From NCBI GenBank assembly GCA_947471505.1, contig CANIWM010000014.1:26282-90281 (forward strand): DNA of 64,000 nt, written 5' to 3'. Origin of the DNA: Chthoniobacteraceae bacterium. GTDB taxonomy: Bacteria; Verrucomicrobiota; Verrucomicrobiia; Chthoniobacterales; Chthoniobacteraceae. The position numbers and the translations under genes were made by a program. A model generated the notes under the pieces. The model saw nothing but the letters and a program-made list of their open reading frames with translations, did no database searches and was not told the origin of the DNA. Positions 8,400-18,000 of this stretch are shown here, piece after piece; position 1 is the first letter of the stretch, and each line of letters starts with the position of its first letter.

Positions 8400-9401
8400 A
8401 TGAACCGCATCTCGCACGCTCTGGCTGCCTTTTTAATCCTGCTCGCTCCAGCCAGCGAGGCGCTCACTGTCTCGCAGCTCAAGGAAATGGAGGCGCAGGT
8501 GAAGCAGGTCGTGGCGAAGGACTCGCCAGCGGTGGTGGGGCTGATGGGCGATACGAAGCCGGCTGCGGGCTCTGGCGTCGTGATTTCTGCGGATGGGCTC
8601 ATCCTTACCGCGGCTCACGTGACCCAGGGGAATCAGACGATGAAGGTCATTTTCCCCGATGGGAAAGACCGACGGTGCAAGGTGCTCGGGGCAAATTACG
8701 CGCGGGATGTAAGCCTCGCGAAGATCGAGGAGCCGGGCGTGTATCCGTTCGCGGAGATGGGGGATTCGGACAAGCTGGAGACGACGACGATGGTCGTCGC
8801 GCTCGGGCATCCCGGCGGCTACGATGCGCGCCGGACGCCGCCCGTCCGCATCGGGCGTGTGAGTATGAAGGATTTTGGCGGATTCATCGTGAGCGAATGC
8901 ACGCTCATCGGCGGAGATTCAGGCGGGCCGCTGTTTGCGCTTGATGGCAAGGTGGTGGGCATCCATTCGTCGATTTCCGAAAGCCTGAGTTTTAACCGTT
9001 CCGCGCCGATCAACGCAGCACGGGCGGATTGGGAGCGGCTGCTCTCCGGGGAGAAATGGGGGAAGCTGGGTGGGAAGCTCAGCCAGTTCCTCGACTCGTC
9101 GGAAAAGCCCGTCATCGGCGCGAAGCTCGACGAGAAAAGTGAGAACGGCGTGCGCCTCGAAGAAGTCCACCCGAAGTCGCCCGCCGAAGCGGCTGGGCTG
9201 CGCAAAGGCGACGTGATCGTCAAGCTCGGCGGCGAGAGCGTCCGCACACCGGCGGCGCTCACTGGCAAGCTCGGGAAGCTGAAGCCGGGCACGACCGTCG
9301 AGGTCGTTTACCAGCGCGACGGCGTGGAGCAAAAGACGGAGGTCATGCTCATTTCACAGACAGAAATGCTCAAGCGCATCGGCTTTGACGAAAGCAAATA
9401 G
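8400..9401 (+). CDS. Trypsin-like (S1C/HtrA-type) serine protease with C-terminal PDZ domain
   Basis: Seen: 333 aa with a signal peptide (about 1-22). The catalytic triad is intact: His73 in LILTAAHVTQ, Asp103 in ARDVSLAKI, Ser174 in IGGDSGGPLF. A PDZ domain spans about residues 230-320 (VHPKSPAEAAGLRKGDVIVKLGG). Known: such proteases handle damaged periplasmic proteins or cleave regulators. The protein is shorter than DegP and has one PDZ. It is followed after only 4 bp by a paralogue that lacks the catalytic residues, so the two are almost certainly co-transcribed and may act together. Confidence 0.9.
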   Translation: MNRISHALAAFLILLAPASEALTVSQLKEMEAQVKQVVAKDSPAVVGLMGDTKPAAGSGVVISADGLILTAAHVTQGNQTMKVIFPDGKDRRCKVLGANYARDVSLAKIEEPGVYPFAEMGDSDKLETTTMVVALGHPGGYDARRTPPVRIGRVSMKDFGGFIVSECTLIGGDSGGPLFALDGKVVGIHSSISESLSFNRSAPINAARADWERLLSGEKWGKLGGKLSQFLDSSEKPVIGAKLDEKSENGVRLEEVHPKSPAEAAGLRKGDVIVKLGGESVRTPAALTGKLGKLKPGTTVEVVYQRDGVEQKTEVMLISQTEMLKRIGFDESK

Positions 9402-9405
9402 CACC

Positions 9406-10509
9406 ATGAAAAAACTGCTCATCCTCATCGCCTGCCTCGGAACCCTCGCCGTTCACGCAGCCATCAAGAAATCCCCCGCGCCCGCCGAACAACACGGCGA
9501 ACCGGAGGCTGGGAAGTTTCTCGAAGAGTTACTGAATAATCTGCTCGGCGGCGGCGACCGCAAGGCCGACGCGAAAATGAACGCGCACTTCCGCGAGCTG
9601 CTGGAGGGCCACAAGCCCGGCACCGTGGCCGTCGCCCCGGCCACGTTCGTCGTGCGCGACGCGAAGAAAGCGGGCAGGCCGCTCGGCTTTGCCACAGGCG
9701 TCCACGCGGCGGGCTGGCTCATCACGAAAGCGAGCGAGGTCAAGAGCGCGGGGCAGTTGCAGGTGGAGATTCGCGGGCAGTGGGCGAATGCAAAAGTCGT
9801 CCGCACATGGGACGACCACGATCTTGCGCTCATCAAGGCCGAGGCTGCGGACATCGCCATCGCGCAATGGTCCGCCACACCGCCGCCGGAAGTCGGCACT
9901 TTCCTCACCGCCGCCGCGCCCACAGGCCGCGACCCTATCGCCATTGGCGTGGTGAGCGTCGCCATGCGGAGCATTCGGCTGCAAGGCCGGGGCTTCCTTG
10001 GCGTGCAACTGGGCAGCGACGACAAAGGGCTGAAAATCGATCGACTCGTGGATGACGGTGCGGCGAAGAAAGCGGGTATCTTGAAAGACGACCGCATCGT
10101 AGAGCTAGACGGTACAAAGCCCGAGAGCGTGTTCGGTTTCACCAATTCCATCTCCAACAAGAAATCCGGCGAAAAAATCCGCCTTAAGGTGCAGCGCGGC
10201 TCGGAGCTGATCGAAAAGGAAATCTCCCTCGGCGATCTCGGTGCCATTGACAGCAATCGCACCTCCAAACGCGAAGACCGGATGAACGCGATGGGCAGCA
10301 CGGTGAGCGAGCGGAAGGGCAATTTCCCCAGCGTCATCCAGACGAACTTCCCGCTCGACGCATCGCAATGCGGCGGCCCCGTGACGGACCTCGACGGCAA
10401 CGTCATCGGCATCGTGATCGCCCGCTCAGGCCGCATCGAGACGCTCGTGCTCCCCAGCGAGATCATCGTTGCAGTGCTGAGGGACGTAAATTTTTCCGAA
10501 AAACCGTAA
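9406..10509 (+). CDS. Catalytically altered trypsin-fold protein with an internal PDZ domain
   Basis: Seen: 367 aa, signal peptide (MKKLLILIACLGTLAVHAA). The first half aligns with a trypsin-like domain, but the His position in GWLITKASEV is Ser110. The Asp strand is kept (HDLALIK, Asp139). A PDZ domain (GRGFLGVQL...KKAGILKDDRIVELDG, about 196-275) then interrupts the fold before the nucleophile strand. In that strand GNSGGP is replaced by SQCGGPVTDLDGNVIGI, putting Cys322 where Ser is expected. Inferred: a pseudoprotease or a repurposed Cys variant; without the His, ordinary catalysis is unlikely. It probably binds substrates or regulates the adjacent active protease, 4 bp upstream. Confidence 0.85.
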   Translation: MKKLLILIACLGTLAVHAAIKKSPAPAEQHGEPEAGKFLEELLNNLLGGGDRKADAKMNAHFRELLEGHKPGTVAVAPATFVVRDAKKAGRPLGFATGVHAAGWLITKASEVKSAGQLQVEIRGQWANAKVVRTWDDHDLALIKAEAADIAIAQWSATPPPEVGTFLTAAAPTGRDPIAIGVVSVAMRSIRLQGRGFLGVQLGSDDKGLKIDRLVDDGAAKKAGILKDDRIVELDGTKPESVFGFTNSISNKKSGEKIRLKVQRGSELIEKEISLGDLGAIDSNRTSKREDRMNAMGSTVSERKGNFPSVIQTNFPLDASQCGGPVTDLDGNVIGIVIARSGRIETLVLPSEIIVAVLRDVNFSEKP

Positions 10510-10547
10510 ATTTCCGCTAGACAGCGCCGTCGAAATTACGGCATCAC

Positions 10548-10639
10548 ATCCCCACGCGCTGCGGCAGGCTGGGGATGTCTGGGTCGGCTTCTGGGGGGAA
10601 CACCGGCTCGGCTCCCCAGCCTCCCGCAGCGCGCGGGAT
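10548..10639. repeat. Palindromic intergenic element upstream of lpxA
   Basis: Imperfect inverted repeat: the left arm 10548-10575 and right arm 10613-10639 are reverse complements apart from one indel and about two changes (shared cores CGCGCTGCGG and AGGCTGGGGA). The left arm also has its own ACATCCCC/GGGGATGT hairpin with the adjacent bases. It resembles a dispersed non-autonomous repeat or a strong RNA hairpin. It lies in the 206-bp gap between the protease pair and lpxA. Confidence 0.6.
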
Positions 10640-10715
10640 GAAAGTTGCGGATTGTTTTTTGAATTTAGAGGTTGCGCACTCGGCGCGTCTTTCGGCCCTC
10701 TGTGGCGAGTTAAAT

Positions 10716-11486
10716 ATGAGTATCCATTCCACCGCCATCATCTCTCCTAAAGCCGAAATCGCCACGGGTTGCGAAATCGGGCCGTATTGCATCGTGGGAG
10801 ATGGCGTCGTCCTCGGGGAAGGCTGCTGGCTCCAGCATCACGTCTCGCTCAGTGGGCCGTGCGTGGTCGGGAAAAGGAACCAGTTTTATTCGTTTGCCAG
10901 CATCGGCCAGCGTTCGCAGGACCTCAAATACGTGGGCGAGCCGACGCATCTGGAGATTGGCGACGACAATACCTTCCGCGAGTTCGTCACCGCTAATCGC
11001 GGCACCGCGCCTAACGCGAAGACGATCATCGGGAGCCGGAATAACTTCCTCGCTTACTGCCACATCGCGCACGACTGCATCGTGGGGAACGATGTGATTT
11101 TCTCCAACAACGGCACCCTCGCCGGGCACGTGACGGTGGAGGACCACGTCATCCTCGGCGGCTTCACAGCGGTGCATCAGTTCTGCCGGGTGGGGCGTTT
11201 CGCCATGACGGGCGGGTGCTCGAAAATCGTGCAGGATGTCCCGCCCTTTATGATCGCCGACGGGAATCCCGCCCGCATCCGTGGCATCAACAAAGTCGGC
11301 CTAGAGCGGCACGGATTCACCGCTGAGACGCTGCGGCACCTCAAAGAATCCTACCGGCTTCTCTACCGCAGCGACCTGAATGTGGCGCAGGCCGTGGAGC
11401 AGATTCGCGCCGAACTGCCGGACAACCCCGAGCTGGACCACCTCACGGACTTCGTGACTCGCAGTGGGCGCGGAATCATCAAGTAA
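10716..11486 (+). CDS. lpxA: Acyl-ACP:UDP-N-acetylglucosamine O-acyltransferase
   Basis: Seen: 256 aa from the ATG at 10716; upstream in-frame codons read through the palindromic element and are not protein-like. Left-handed beta-helix hexapeptide repeats (such as AIISPKAEIATGCEIGPYC) fill residues 1-190. The catalytic region is CHIAHDCIVGND, with His119 matching the E. coli LpxA base (His125), followed by SNNGTLAGHV. A helical C-terminal domain begins near 195. Known: LpxA carries out the first step of lipid A synthesis in the cytoplasm. Here it stands alone rather than in the usual lpxD-fabZ-lpxA cluster. Supports a lipopolysaccharide-bearing cell. Confidence 0.93.
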   Translation: MSIHSTAIISPKAEIATGCEIGPYCIVGDGVVLGEGCWLQHHVSLSGPCVVGKRNQFYSFASIGQRSQDLKYVGEPTHLEIGDDNTFREFVTANRGTAPNAKTIIGSRNNFLAYCHIAHDCIVGNDVIFSNNGTLAGHVTVEDHVILGGFTAVHQFCRVGRFAMTGGCSKIVQDVPPFMIADGNPARIRGINKVGLERHGFTAETLRHLKESYRLLYRSDLNVAQAVEQIRAELPDNPELDHLTDFVTRSGRGIIK

Positions 11487-11516
11487 CGGGGCACGCGCAG
11501 TGCTTTGAAGAGCGCC

Positions 11517-12077
11517 ATGTCTGCTCTATGGCTCACTCTCGGCTCCGCTATCGGCGGGGCGTCCGGCTGGTTACTCGCTCGGGCCCAAGCGGCCAAGGCC
11601 AGCGCCGACCCCATCCCCAAACACCCACGAGGGATGGAGGAAAAGGAGCCTTACAGCCTGCGGCCTGCCGTGCTCACACCGGGAGAGCGCTCGTTTTACG
11701 ACACCCTCTGCGCCGTTTTGCCGGAGAACTATGCTGTGCTCATCAAAGTCCGCCTCGGCGATCTCGTGAACGTCACCTACGGGGCCGGCAATCGGCAAAA
11801 CGCCCACGCGCGCGCCTGCTCCAAGTCGCTTGATTTTGTGATCTGCTCGGCGAATCTAGCCCCCATCGTCGCCATCGAACTCATCGAGGGGCAGGACGAC
11901 CGTTCCGCCCTCCAGTCCCGCGCTTTCCTAGAGCGAGTGTTGCGCAAAGTGGGGCTCCCCTTCGAGCGCATCCCGCTCCGCCCTTCTTACGAAGAAATCG
12001 AACTGCGTGGCCACATGGCCAAGCACATCAAGCTACACACTGTCGAGCGACGGCCGACGCTGGCGATGTCGGCCTGA
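11517..12077 (+). CDS. Membrane-anchored DUF2726 protein
   Basis: Seen: 186 aa from the ATG at 11517 (a TTG four codons upstream is possible). A hydrophobic N-terminal segment (ALWLTLGSAIGGASGWLLA) looks like a membrane anchor. The rest matches DUF2726: LTPGERSFYDTLCAVLPENYAVLIKVRLGDLV, then SLDFVICSANLAPIVAIELIEGQ and FLERVLRKVGLPFERIPLR. Known: DUF2726 is distantly related to restriction-endonuclease-like folds, with D-F and E-L residues in a PD-(D/E)xK-like arrangement; its function is unknown. It follows lpxA by 30 bp and precedes the YihY gene by 17 bp on the same strand. Confidence 0.75.
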   Translation: MSALWLTLGSAIGGASGWLLARAQAAKASADPIPKHPRGMEEKEPYSLRPAVLTPGERSFYDTLCAVLPENYAVLIKVRLGDLVNVTYGAGNRQNAHARACSKSLDFVICSANLAPIVAIELIEGQDDRSALQSRAFLERVLRKVGLPFERIPLRPSYEEIELRGHMAKHIKLHTVERRPTLAMSA

Positions 12078-12094
12078 GTTTCTTTTATTCCCAC

Positions 12095-13039
12095 ATGCGC
12101 TTCGGCTTGGCATGGTCGCCGCAGAAGATGTCCGAAAACCATGTCCACAAATTGACCAACCGACAACGCATCGGGCGTGTGTGGGCGACCACTTGGCGGG
12201 CTGTGGTGAAATACACGGAGACCGACGGCGAGCAGCGAGCCGCGTCTTTCGCTTACTACGCCTTGTTTTCGCTCCTTCCGCTCACCGTGCTCCTCATCTC
12301 TATCGGCACGCGATTTCTTGGCGACCAAGCGAAGGCGACCCAGGTCGTCTTCGCGCTCATGGAGCCCTACGTCACCTTCGATCTTGGCTCCGGTGTTCGC
12401 GCGACGGTGGAGAGTTTTATGAACTCGCGGCTGGGCTCGGGGTTGATTTCGGCAGGTGTCGTCCTGTGGTGTTCGATGCGGTTTTTCCAAGCCCTCGTCG
12501 CCGGGGTGAACAAGGCGTGGGGCACCAAAGAATACGACTGGTGGCGGCTCCCGCTGATGAATTTGCTGATGATGAGCATCCTCACCAGCGCCCTGCTCAT
12601 CGGCATCGTCACGCCGACCGTTATCAACGGCATCGAGCAATTTCTTAAAGACCACCCGTGGTTCTCCAGCGTCGATAACGGCCTCGGCGGGCAAATGCTC
12701 CACCTCGCACGCTGGCTCCTCCCGCCGCTGCTCCTATTCTACGCGCTTGCCCTATTTTACAAAGTCGCGCCGCGCCGCAAAACGTTGTTTCGCGAAGTCT
12801 GGCTGGAGGCCATCTCCGTCACTCTCGTCCTCGGCGGTCTGCAAAAGCTCTTCCTCATCTACGCCGGGCGCGTCGCCGAGTTTAACATCGTCTATGGAGC
12901 CTTCGGGAGCGTCGTCGCCTTGCTCATGTGGATCTATTTTACCGGCGCGACCATCATCCTCGGCGGCTGCTTCTGCGCGGCACGCGCCGAGATCACCAGC
13001 GGCCTCGCCGACCAAGCCGTCTCGGAGCACGCAAAATGA
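12095..13039 (+). CDS. YihY/BrkB-family inner-membrane protein
   Basis: Seen: 314 aa. After a short cytoplasmic start comes RVWATTWRAVVKYTETDGEQRAASFAYYALFSLLPL, a hallmark of the family, then about six membrane segments (including LPLTVLLISIG, LISAGVVLWCSMRFF, LMMSILTSALLIGIV, LLPPLLLFYALALFY and the C-terminal SVVALLMWIYFTGATIILGG). Known: YihY/UPF0761 proteins are conserved inner-membrane proteins of unsettled function, once mis-described as RNase BN. The ATG at 12128 (MSENHV) is an alternative start. Confidence 0.85.
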   Translation: MRFGLAWSPQKMSENHVHKLTNRQRIGRVWATTWRAVVKYTETDGEQRAASFAYYALFSLLPLTVLLISIGTRFLGDQAKATQVVFALMEPYVTFDLGSGVRATVESFMNSRLGSGLISAGVVLWCSMRFFQALVAGVNKAWGTKEYDWWRLPLMNLLMMSILTSALLIGIVTPTVINGIEQFLKDHPWFSSVDNGLGGQMLHLARWLLPPLLLFYALALFYKVAPRRKTLFREVWLEAISVTLVLGGLQKLFLIYAGRVAEFNIVYGAFGSVVALLMWIYFTGATIILGGCFCAARAEITSGLADQAVSEHAK

Positions 13040-13108
13040 ATCTTTCGCACCGAAGTGGAGCTTTTCCTGCTAATTCAACGCCTCGCAGGGTGAAATAGCC
13101 CGCCAACC

Positions 13109-14815
13109 ATGACAAGCCAGCCCATCAAAGTACTGATCGTGGAGGATACTTCGGAGCACGCGCGGCTTCTTGAGCACATCCTCAGCGCCGCGACGTACCC
13201 ACGATTTCACACTGCTATTGCGAGTAATCTCGCAGAGGCTTTGGCTGCACTGAGCCTTGGCGGCATCGACGCCATCCTCCTCGATCTCACGCTGCCCGAC
13301 AGCCTCCCCGGCCACACCTTCAGCGCCGTCAACGCCGTCGCCCCGGACATCGCCGTCGTCATCATCAGCGGGGTCTCCGATGTTTCCAGAGCCATCGAGC
13401 TCGTCCAAGCCGGTGCGCAGGACTACCTCATCAAAGGTCAGGTGGACCACAACCTCCTCCTCCGCTCCCTCCAATACTCCGTCGAGCGCAAACGGGCCCA
13501 AGTCGCCCTCCGCCAAGCCAACGACCAACTCGAAACCCGCGTCCACGAACGCACCGCCGAACTCGTAAACACCAACAAGCGCCTCCAAATCGAAATCGCC
13601 GAGCGCAAACGCGCCCAAGAAGCTGTCGCCGCCAGCAACGAACAACTTACCCAAGCCCTCGCCGCCCTCCGCGCCGCCCAACAAGAACTCGTCCACCGCG
13701 AGCGCCTCACCGCACTCGGCACCATGGCCAACGGCATCGCCCACGAATTCAACAACGTCCTCACTCCCATCATCGGCTGGACCGAACACCTCCTACGCAA
13801 ACCCGAAGACCTCGCCAACAACGAGACGACCCGCGACACGATCCAGAAAATCCAAACCGCCGCCAACGTCGGAGCCGCCGCCGTGGGGCGCGTCCGGGAG
13901 TTTGCCCGCACCGAGGCAGACGCCTACGGGCAACTCGTCCTCACCGACATCGTCGAGCAAGCCATCGCCTTTACCGAGCCCAAATGGCAGCACGAAGCCC
14001 AAGCGAGCGGCGTCATGATCGACATCCGCAAACGCTTCGAGCCCATCCCCGAAGTCCACGGCGAAGCATCCCAGCTCCGCGAACTCATCACCCTTCTTCT
14101 CTTCAACGCCATCGCCGCCATCCCCCGCCGAGGCTCCATCTCCCTCATCACCACCCAGCGCGAGGACTTCGTCGTCCTCACCGTCCGCGACGACGGGCTC
14201 GGAATGAGCAAACTTACCCGCGAACGCTGCCTCGACCCCAACCTCGGTGCCCGCCACCCCGACGGGCGTTCCTCCGGCTTTGGCATCATCCACGGCATCC
14301 TCCAGCGCCACGGCGGCAAACTCGAAATCGAATCCGAAGAAGGACGCGGCAGCAAAGTCTCCATCCTCATTCCTATCGCCCTCGCTGTTACCCAGCCGCC
14401 CGCGCTTGCCCCCGTCCCTCCGCCCGCCCCTGAGGCCCCAATTGTCCGAACAGGAAAGCGAATCCTCCTCGCCGAAGACGACGCCATGGTCCGCGAAGTC
14501 ATGGAACTTTATCTCACTGAGTACGGCTTTTCCGTCACTCTCACCAGCAACGGACGCGAGGGCATTGACGAATTTACCCGCGCCCACGGAGGGTATGACT
14601 TACTCATCACCGACCGCGCCATGCCCGAGATGAACGGCGACCAAGTCGCCCTCGCCGCCAAGCAAATCAACCCCGATATCCCCGTCATCCTCCTCACCGG
14701 CTTCGGTGGCGCCATGAACAGCGAAGGAGAGAAGCCCCCCGGCGTGGACCTCGTCGTAGGCAAACCGTTCACCATGTCCAGCCTCCGCGAAGCGCTCGGC
14801 AAAGTCGGCTTCTAA
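13109..14815 (+). CDS. Hybrid sensor histidine kinase with N- and C-terminal receiver domains
   Basis: Seen: 568 aa, no signal peptide or membrane segment. Domain order: receiver 1 (about 6-125, phospho-Asp59 in ILLDLTLPDS, IKG lysine); a coiled coil with ERKRAQ heptads (about 125-198); a HisKA-like dimerisation helix with His212 in MANGIAHEFNNVL; an ATPase domain with N-box LLLFNAIAAIP, G1 VRDDGLGMS and G2 SSGFGIIHGIL; a Pro/Ala linker; receiver 2 (about 448-565, Asp502 in LLITDRAMPEMNG). Known: this arrangement gives a soluble phosphorelay protein usually fed by another kinase. It has no output domain and no obvious partner in the operon; the Asp-less receiver at 6760 cannot be its classical acceptor. 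Confidence 0.9.
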   Translation: MTSQPIKVLIVEDTSEHARLLEHILSAATYPRFHTAIASNLAEALAALSLGGIDAILLDLTLPDSLPGHTFSAVNAVAPDIAVVIISGVSDVSRAIELVQAGAQDYLIKGQVDHNLLLRSLQYSVERKRAQVALRQANDQLETRVHERTAELVNTNKRLQIEIAERKRAQEAVAASNEQLTQALAALRAAQQELVHRERLTALGTMANGIAHEFNNVLTPIIGWTEHLLRKPEDLANNETTRDTIQKIQTAANVGAAAVGRVREFARTEADAYGQLVLTDIVEQAIAFTEPKWQHEAQASGVMIDIRKRFEPIPEVHGEASQLRELITLLLFNAIAAIPRRGSISLITTQREDFVVLTVRDDGLGMSKLTRERCLDPNLGARHPDGRSSGFGIIHGILQRHGGKLEIESEEGRGSKVSILIPIALAVTQPPALAPVPPPAPEAPIVRTGKRILLAEDDAMVREVMELYLTEYGFSVTLTSNGREGIDEFTRAHGGYDLLITDRAMPEMNGDQVALAAKQINPDIPVILLTGFGGAMNSEGEKPPGVDLVVGKPFTMSSLREALGKVGF

Positions 14816-14875
14816 ACGCGTTCGAAACGCTACCTCTGTCTAGCAGTCTGATTTATCAACAGTATGCGAGGAGGC

Positions 14876-14956
14876 TGCGAAAGTCGCAAAAAGCCCGCTG
14901 CATCAAGCAGCGGCGACATTCGGTTGCGGCGGGAAAATCAACCCCGAAAAGGGCAT
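14876..14956 (+). ncRNA. Candidate structured leader of giant gene 1
   Basis: Three short helices can be drawn: TGCGA/TCGCA (14876-14888); CCGCTGC/GCAGCGG with an ATCAA loop (14895-14913); CCC/GGG around a GAAAA loop (about 14943-14953). The stretch GCGGGAAAATCAACCCC (14929-14945) is nearly identical to the leader of giant gene 2 (30256-30272). The order of hairpins and the ATCAAG loop are shared while the stem bases differ. Lies 81 bp before the ATG at 15037. Structure is inferred by eye; the remaining gap from 14816 shows no other signal. Confidence 0.4.
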
Positions 14957-15036
14957 AGTGGCGATGAAGGTTATCGCTTGCAAAGGGCTGAAATTTGCAT
15001 ACACGCGGTGCAATCCACCAAAAATCTACCAAAACC

Positions 15037-18000
15037 ATGAAATCTTCGAAACCATCCAGAAAAGTCTCTTCCGTCTCCACCCGCATCCTCGTCGGCTCCG
15101 TCGCCGCGCTGATCGGCCACTTCTCCGCGTCTTCGGCGAAGGCCGCCATTTTGTACTGGGATTTAAATGGAGCAACAGCCAACACGGCTGTAGCAGCGAC
15201 TGGTAATTGGGATGGCACAACTTCGAACTGGAACACCGCCGCGACGGGCACGGGTGGCACTGCACAGGCTGGTACCACGGCTGCCGATGACCTTTTCTTT
15301 TCGTCGGGGTCCAGCTACACGACCGGGACGATCACGCTATCGGCCACGAGATTGGCGCACAGCCTCAGTTTCGATGACAACATCGCACTGACTTTATCCG
15401 GTGGTTCACTCACCCTCGGCAGTGCGACTGCCGGTTCGGGCATTTTCGCCCTCTCGACCGCCAACTCGGCAAATACCATTAGCAGTGCGATCACGTTGGC
15501 GGGTGCCTCTACGATCCAAAATGCGGGTACGGGCGTCCTCAGTATTACTGGTGGGATCACCGGCGCTTTCAACCTGACGCTCCAGAACAATGGGGCGACC
15601 GCGAATGGGGTGACCATTTCAGGAGCTTCGTTGAACAACACGGGCACCGTCACTAATTCAGGCACGGCTGCGGGGAACACGCTGATCAGCGCGATTATTG
15701 GCGCCAATGTGACCGGGGTGACGCAGAATAGCGCCACTTCCGCGCTCACTCTTTCTGGCGTGAACGCTTACACGAGTTCCACCACGGTAACCTCAGGCAT
15801 TCTCCGCGCCACCACCAGTGTTCAGGCCCTCGGAACCGGAGCGGCGACCCTCTCGCTCGGTGGCGGTACCTTGCAGTTGGCCAACGACACGGGCCTCAAC
15901 TTTGCTCGCAACACGACCGTCACCGCCACCAGCACGATTACGGCGGACCGTCTGACCTCGGCGGCCACTTCCACTACTCATACGCTTGGGACCCTTTCCA
16001 TTGGCGCGCAGACCCTCAATATCACTCGGGGCACCAACATCACCGGCGCTGGGGTGGGCGGGATCACCTTCGGTGCGGTGACTCTCACCGGAGCCGCTAC
16101 TTTCGCCCCAGCGGCCAACACCTTGCTGACTCTTGGTGGCACGACAGGCCTCGGCGCGAACACCCTGACCAAATCGGGCGTAGGATCGATGACGCTGACT
16201 GGCGTGGTCAGTGGCAGCAAGGCTGTCGGTTCGACCGCGATAACTATTTCTGACGGCGTTTTGACGGCCAGCAACGCAGGGAACACCTTCACCGGCAACA
16301 TCGCGGTGGACGGATCGGGCGTGTTCTCGATGGTAGGGAACACCTTCACCGCGGCAGCGCCTTATGGCACAGTGGCTGGCGGGACCGCCTACAAGCAGCT
16401 TCTGCTGACGAACGGCGGCACCTTCCGGCTCACGAGCGGCACTTTTAACGATAACGCGGTCTCGGCAACCAACCTTGCGGGGGGCATCATTTTCAATATT
16501 GGCGCCGGTGGTGGCACGCTCGATATTGCCAGTGGTGCCACGCTCGTCATTGATGACGGGACAGGAACCGGCACTGCTACAACAGCCTCGCAGCTCCAAG
16601 GCTCTGGCAACATTCTGAAGACCGGGCTAGGCATCCTCCAGCAGGATGATTCGACGGCGTATGCGGGCACAATCACGGTTGCGGCGGGTCTTTTGCAGCC
16701 TGCATCGGTAAATGCCTTCGGCTCATCAAGCGCGGGCACCATCATCCAGTCTGGCGCGGCGCTGAACTTTGCCGCCGCCTTAGTCATGACCAATGCTGAG
16801 CCGCTGACTCTTTCCGGCACCGGTTTGGCTTCAGCGCCTGCGGGTGCATTGACGGCTGCCGTGGCCGGCACTTGGGTAGGCCCGATCACCATTGCCTCGG
16901 GCGGTGCCACGATCGGCGGTGGCGCGGCTGCTTTAACGTTGTCAAGTGCGGCGACCATTGACGGAACTGCTGGGAACACCACGGTCGCAACAGGCGCAGG
17001 CACACTCACGCTGAACGGCGCCGTGAATATTGGCAGCAATACTCTCACGATGAGCCAGGGGGCGGGCCGGACGACATTCAACGTCACTGCCGTCATCAGC
17101 GGCACCGGATCGGTCGTGGTGAACGGCACGGGGTTGGCCGGTGACTGGGCTAATAACTCGGCTAACACCTATTCGGGCGGCACGACGCTCAATGCCGGCT
17201 CCCAGAGTGTGGTCGGCATCGGCAGTGTCGGCGTGGGAGGTAGTGTGACCAGCGGTAACTACGGCACGGGCACCTTGATCCTGAACGGTGGCTCCATACG
17301 AGGCGGTACGGGCGGGCCGTTTACGGTTGGCAACAACGTCACCCTCCAGGCGGATACGACATTCTTCTCGGTTGCCAGTGAAAAAAGCCTGATCTTTGCC
17401 GGGCCGGTGACCATCACCGGTGCTTCCCGCACTATCAACAGCGCTGTCGGCACCACGGTCGCGGGCACCATCGTCGAGTTCTCCGGCGCTATCGGCGATG
17501 GAAGCAACACCCTCGGCCTGACCAAGACCGGCGCCGGCAATCTCAAGCTCTCCGGCACGAACACCTACACCGGGGTTACCAGCAGCACCGGTGGCAATCT
17601 CTACATCACCGGCTCCCTTGCCAACAACGGCGGCTTGTCCATCGCTCCATCCGCTGCTGCCGGAGTTTTCGTCAGCTTCGTCAACAACGCGGCCAACACC
17701 CCGGCCAACTTCAACTCCCTGAGCCTCGGGTCGGCCACCGGCACCTCCTTCATCGGGCTCGACCTCGGAACGGCTTCGGACACCATCGCCACCTCGGCTG
17801 CCGCCACTGCCACCAACGCCATCGCCTTCACCCTGAACGCGGCTACGGGATTTGGTGCCGGAAATTACAACCTGATCACTGCTGCCAGCGGTCTGACCTC
17901 CGGTTCTCCGACCTACTCACTCAACAGCGCCCCCGGTGGTTACACCTACGGCTTCACCAACACAGACGGCCAGGTGCAGTTGAACGTCAGCGCGGCCACG

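Noticed and set aside
8303..8944. Plus-strand open frame overlapping the protease start
   Set aside because: Out of frame with the intact trypsin-like gene, Arg/Gly-rich, no domain.
14864..14956. Cyclic di-GMP (GEMM-I) riboswitch before giant gene 1
   Set aside because: GCGAAAG and CGCAAAAAGCC look faintly like GEMM, but the rest of the core is missing and the homologous leader of giant gene 2 lacks these parts.
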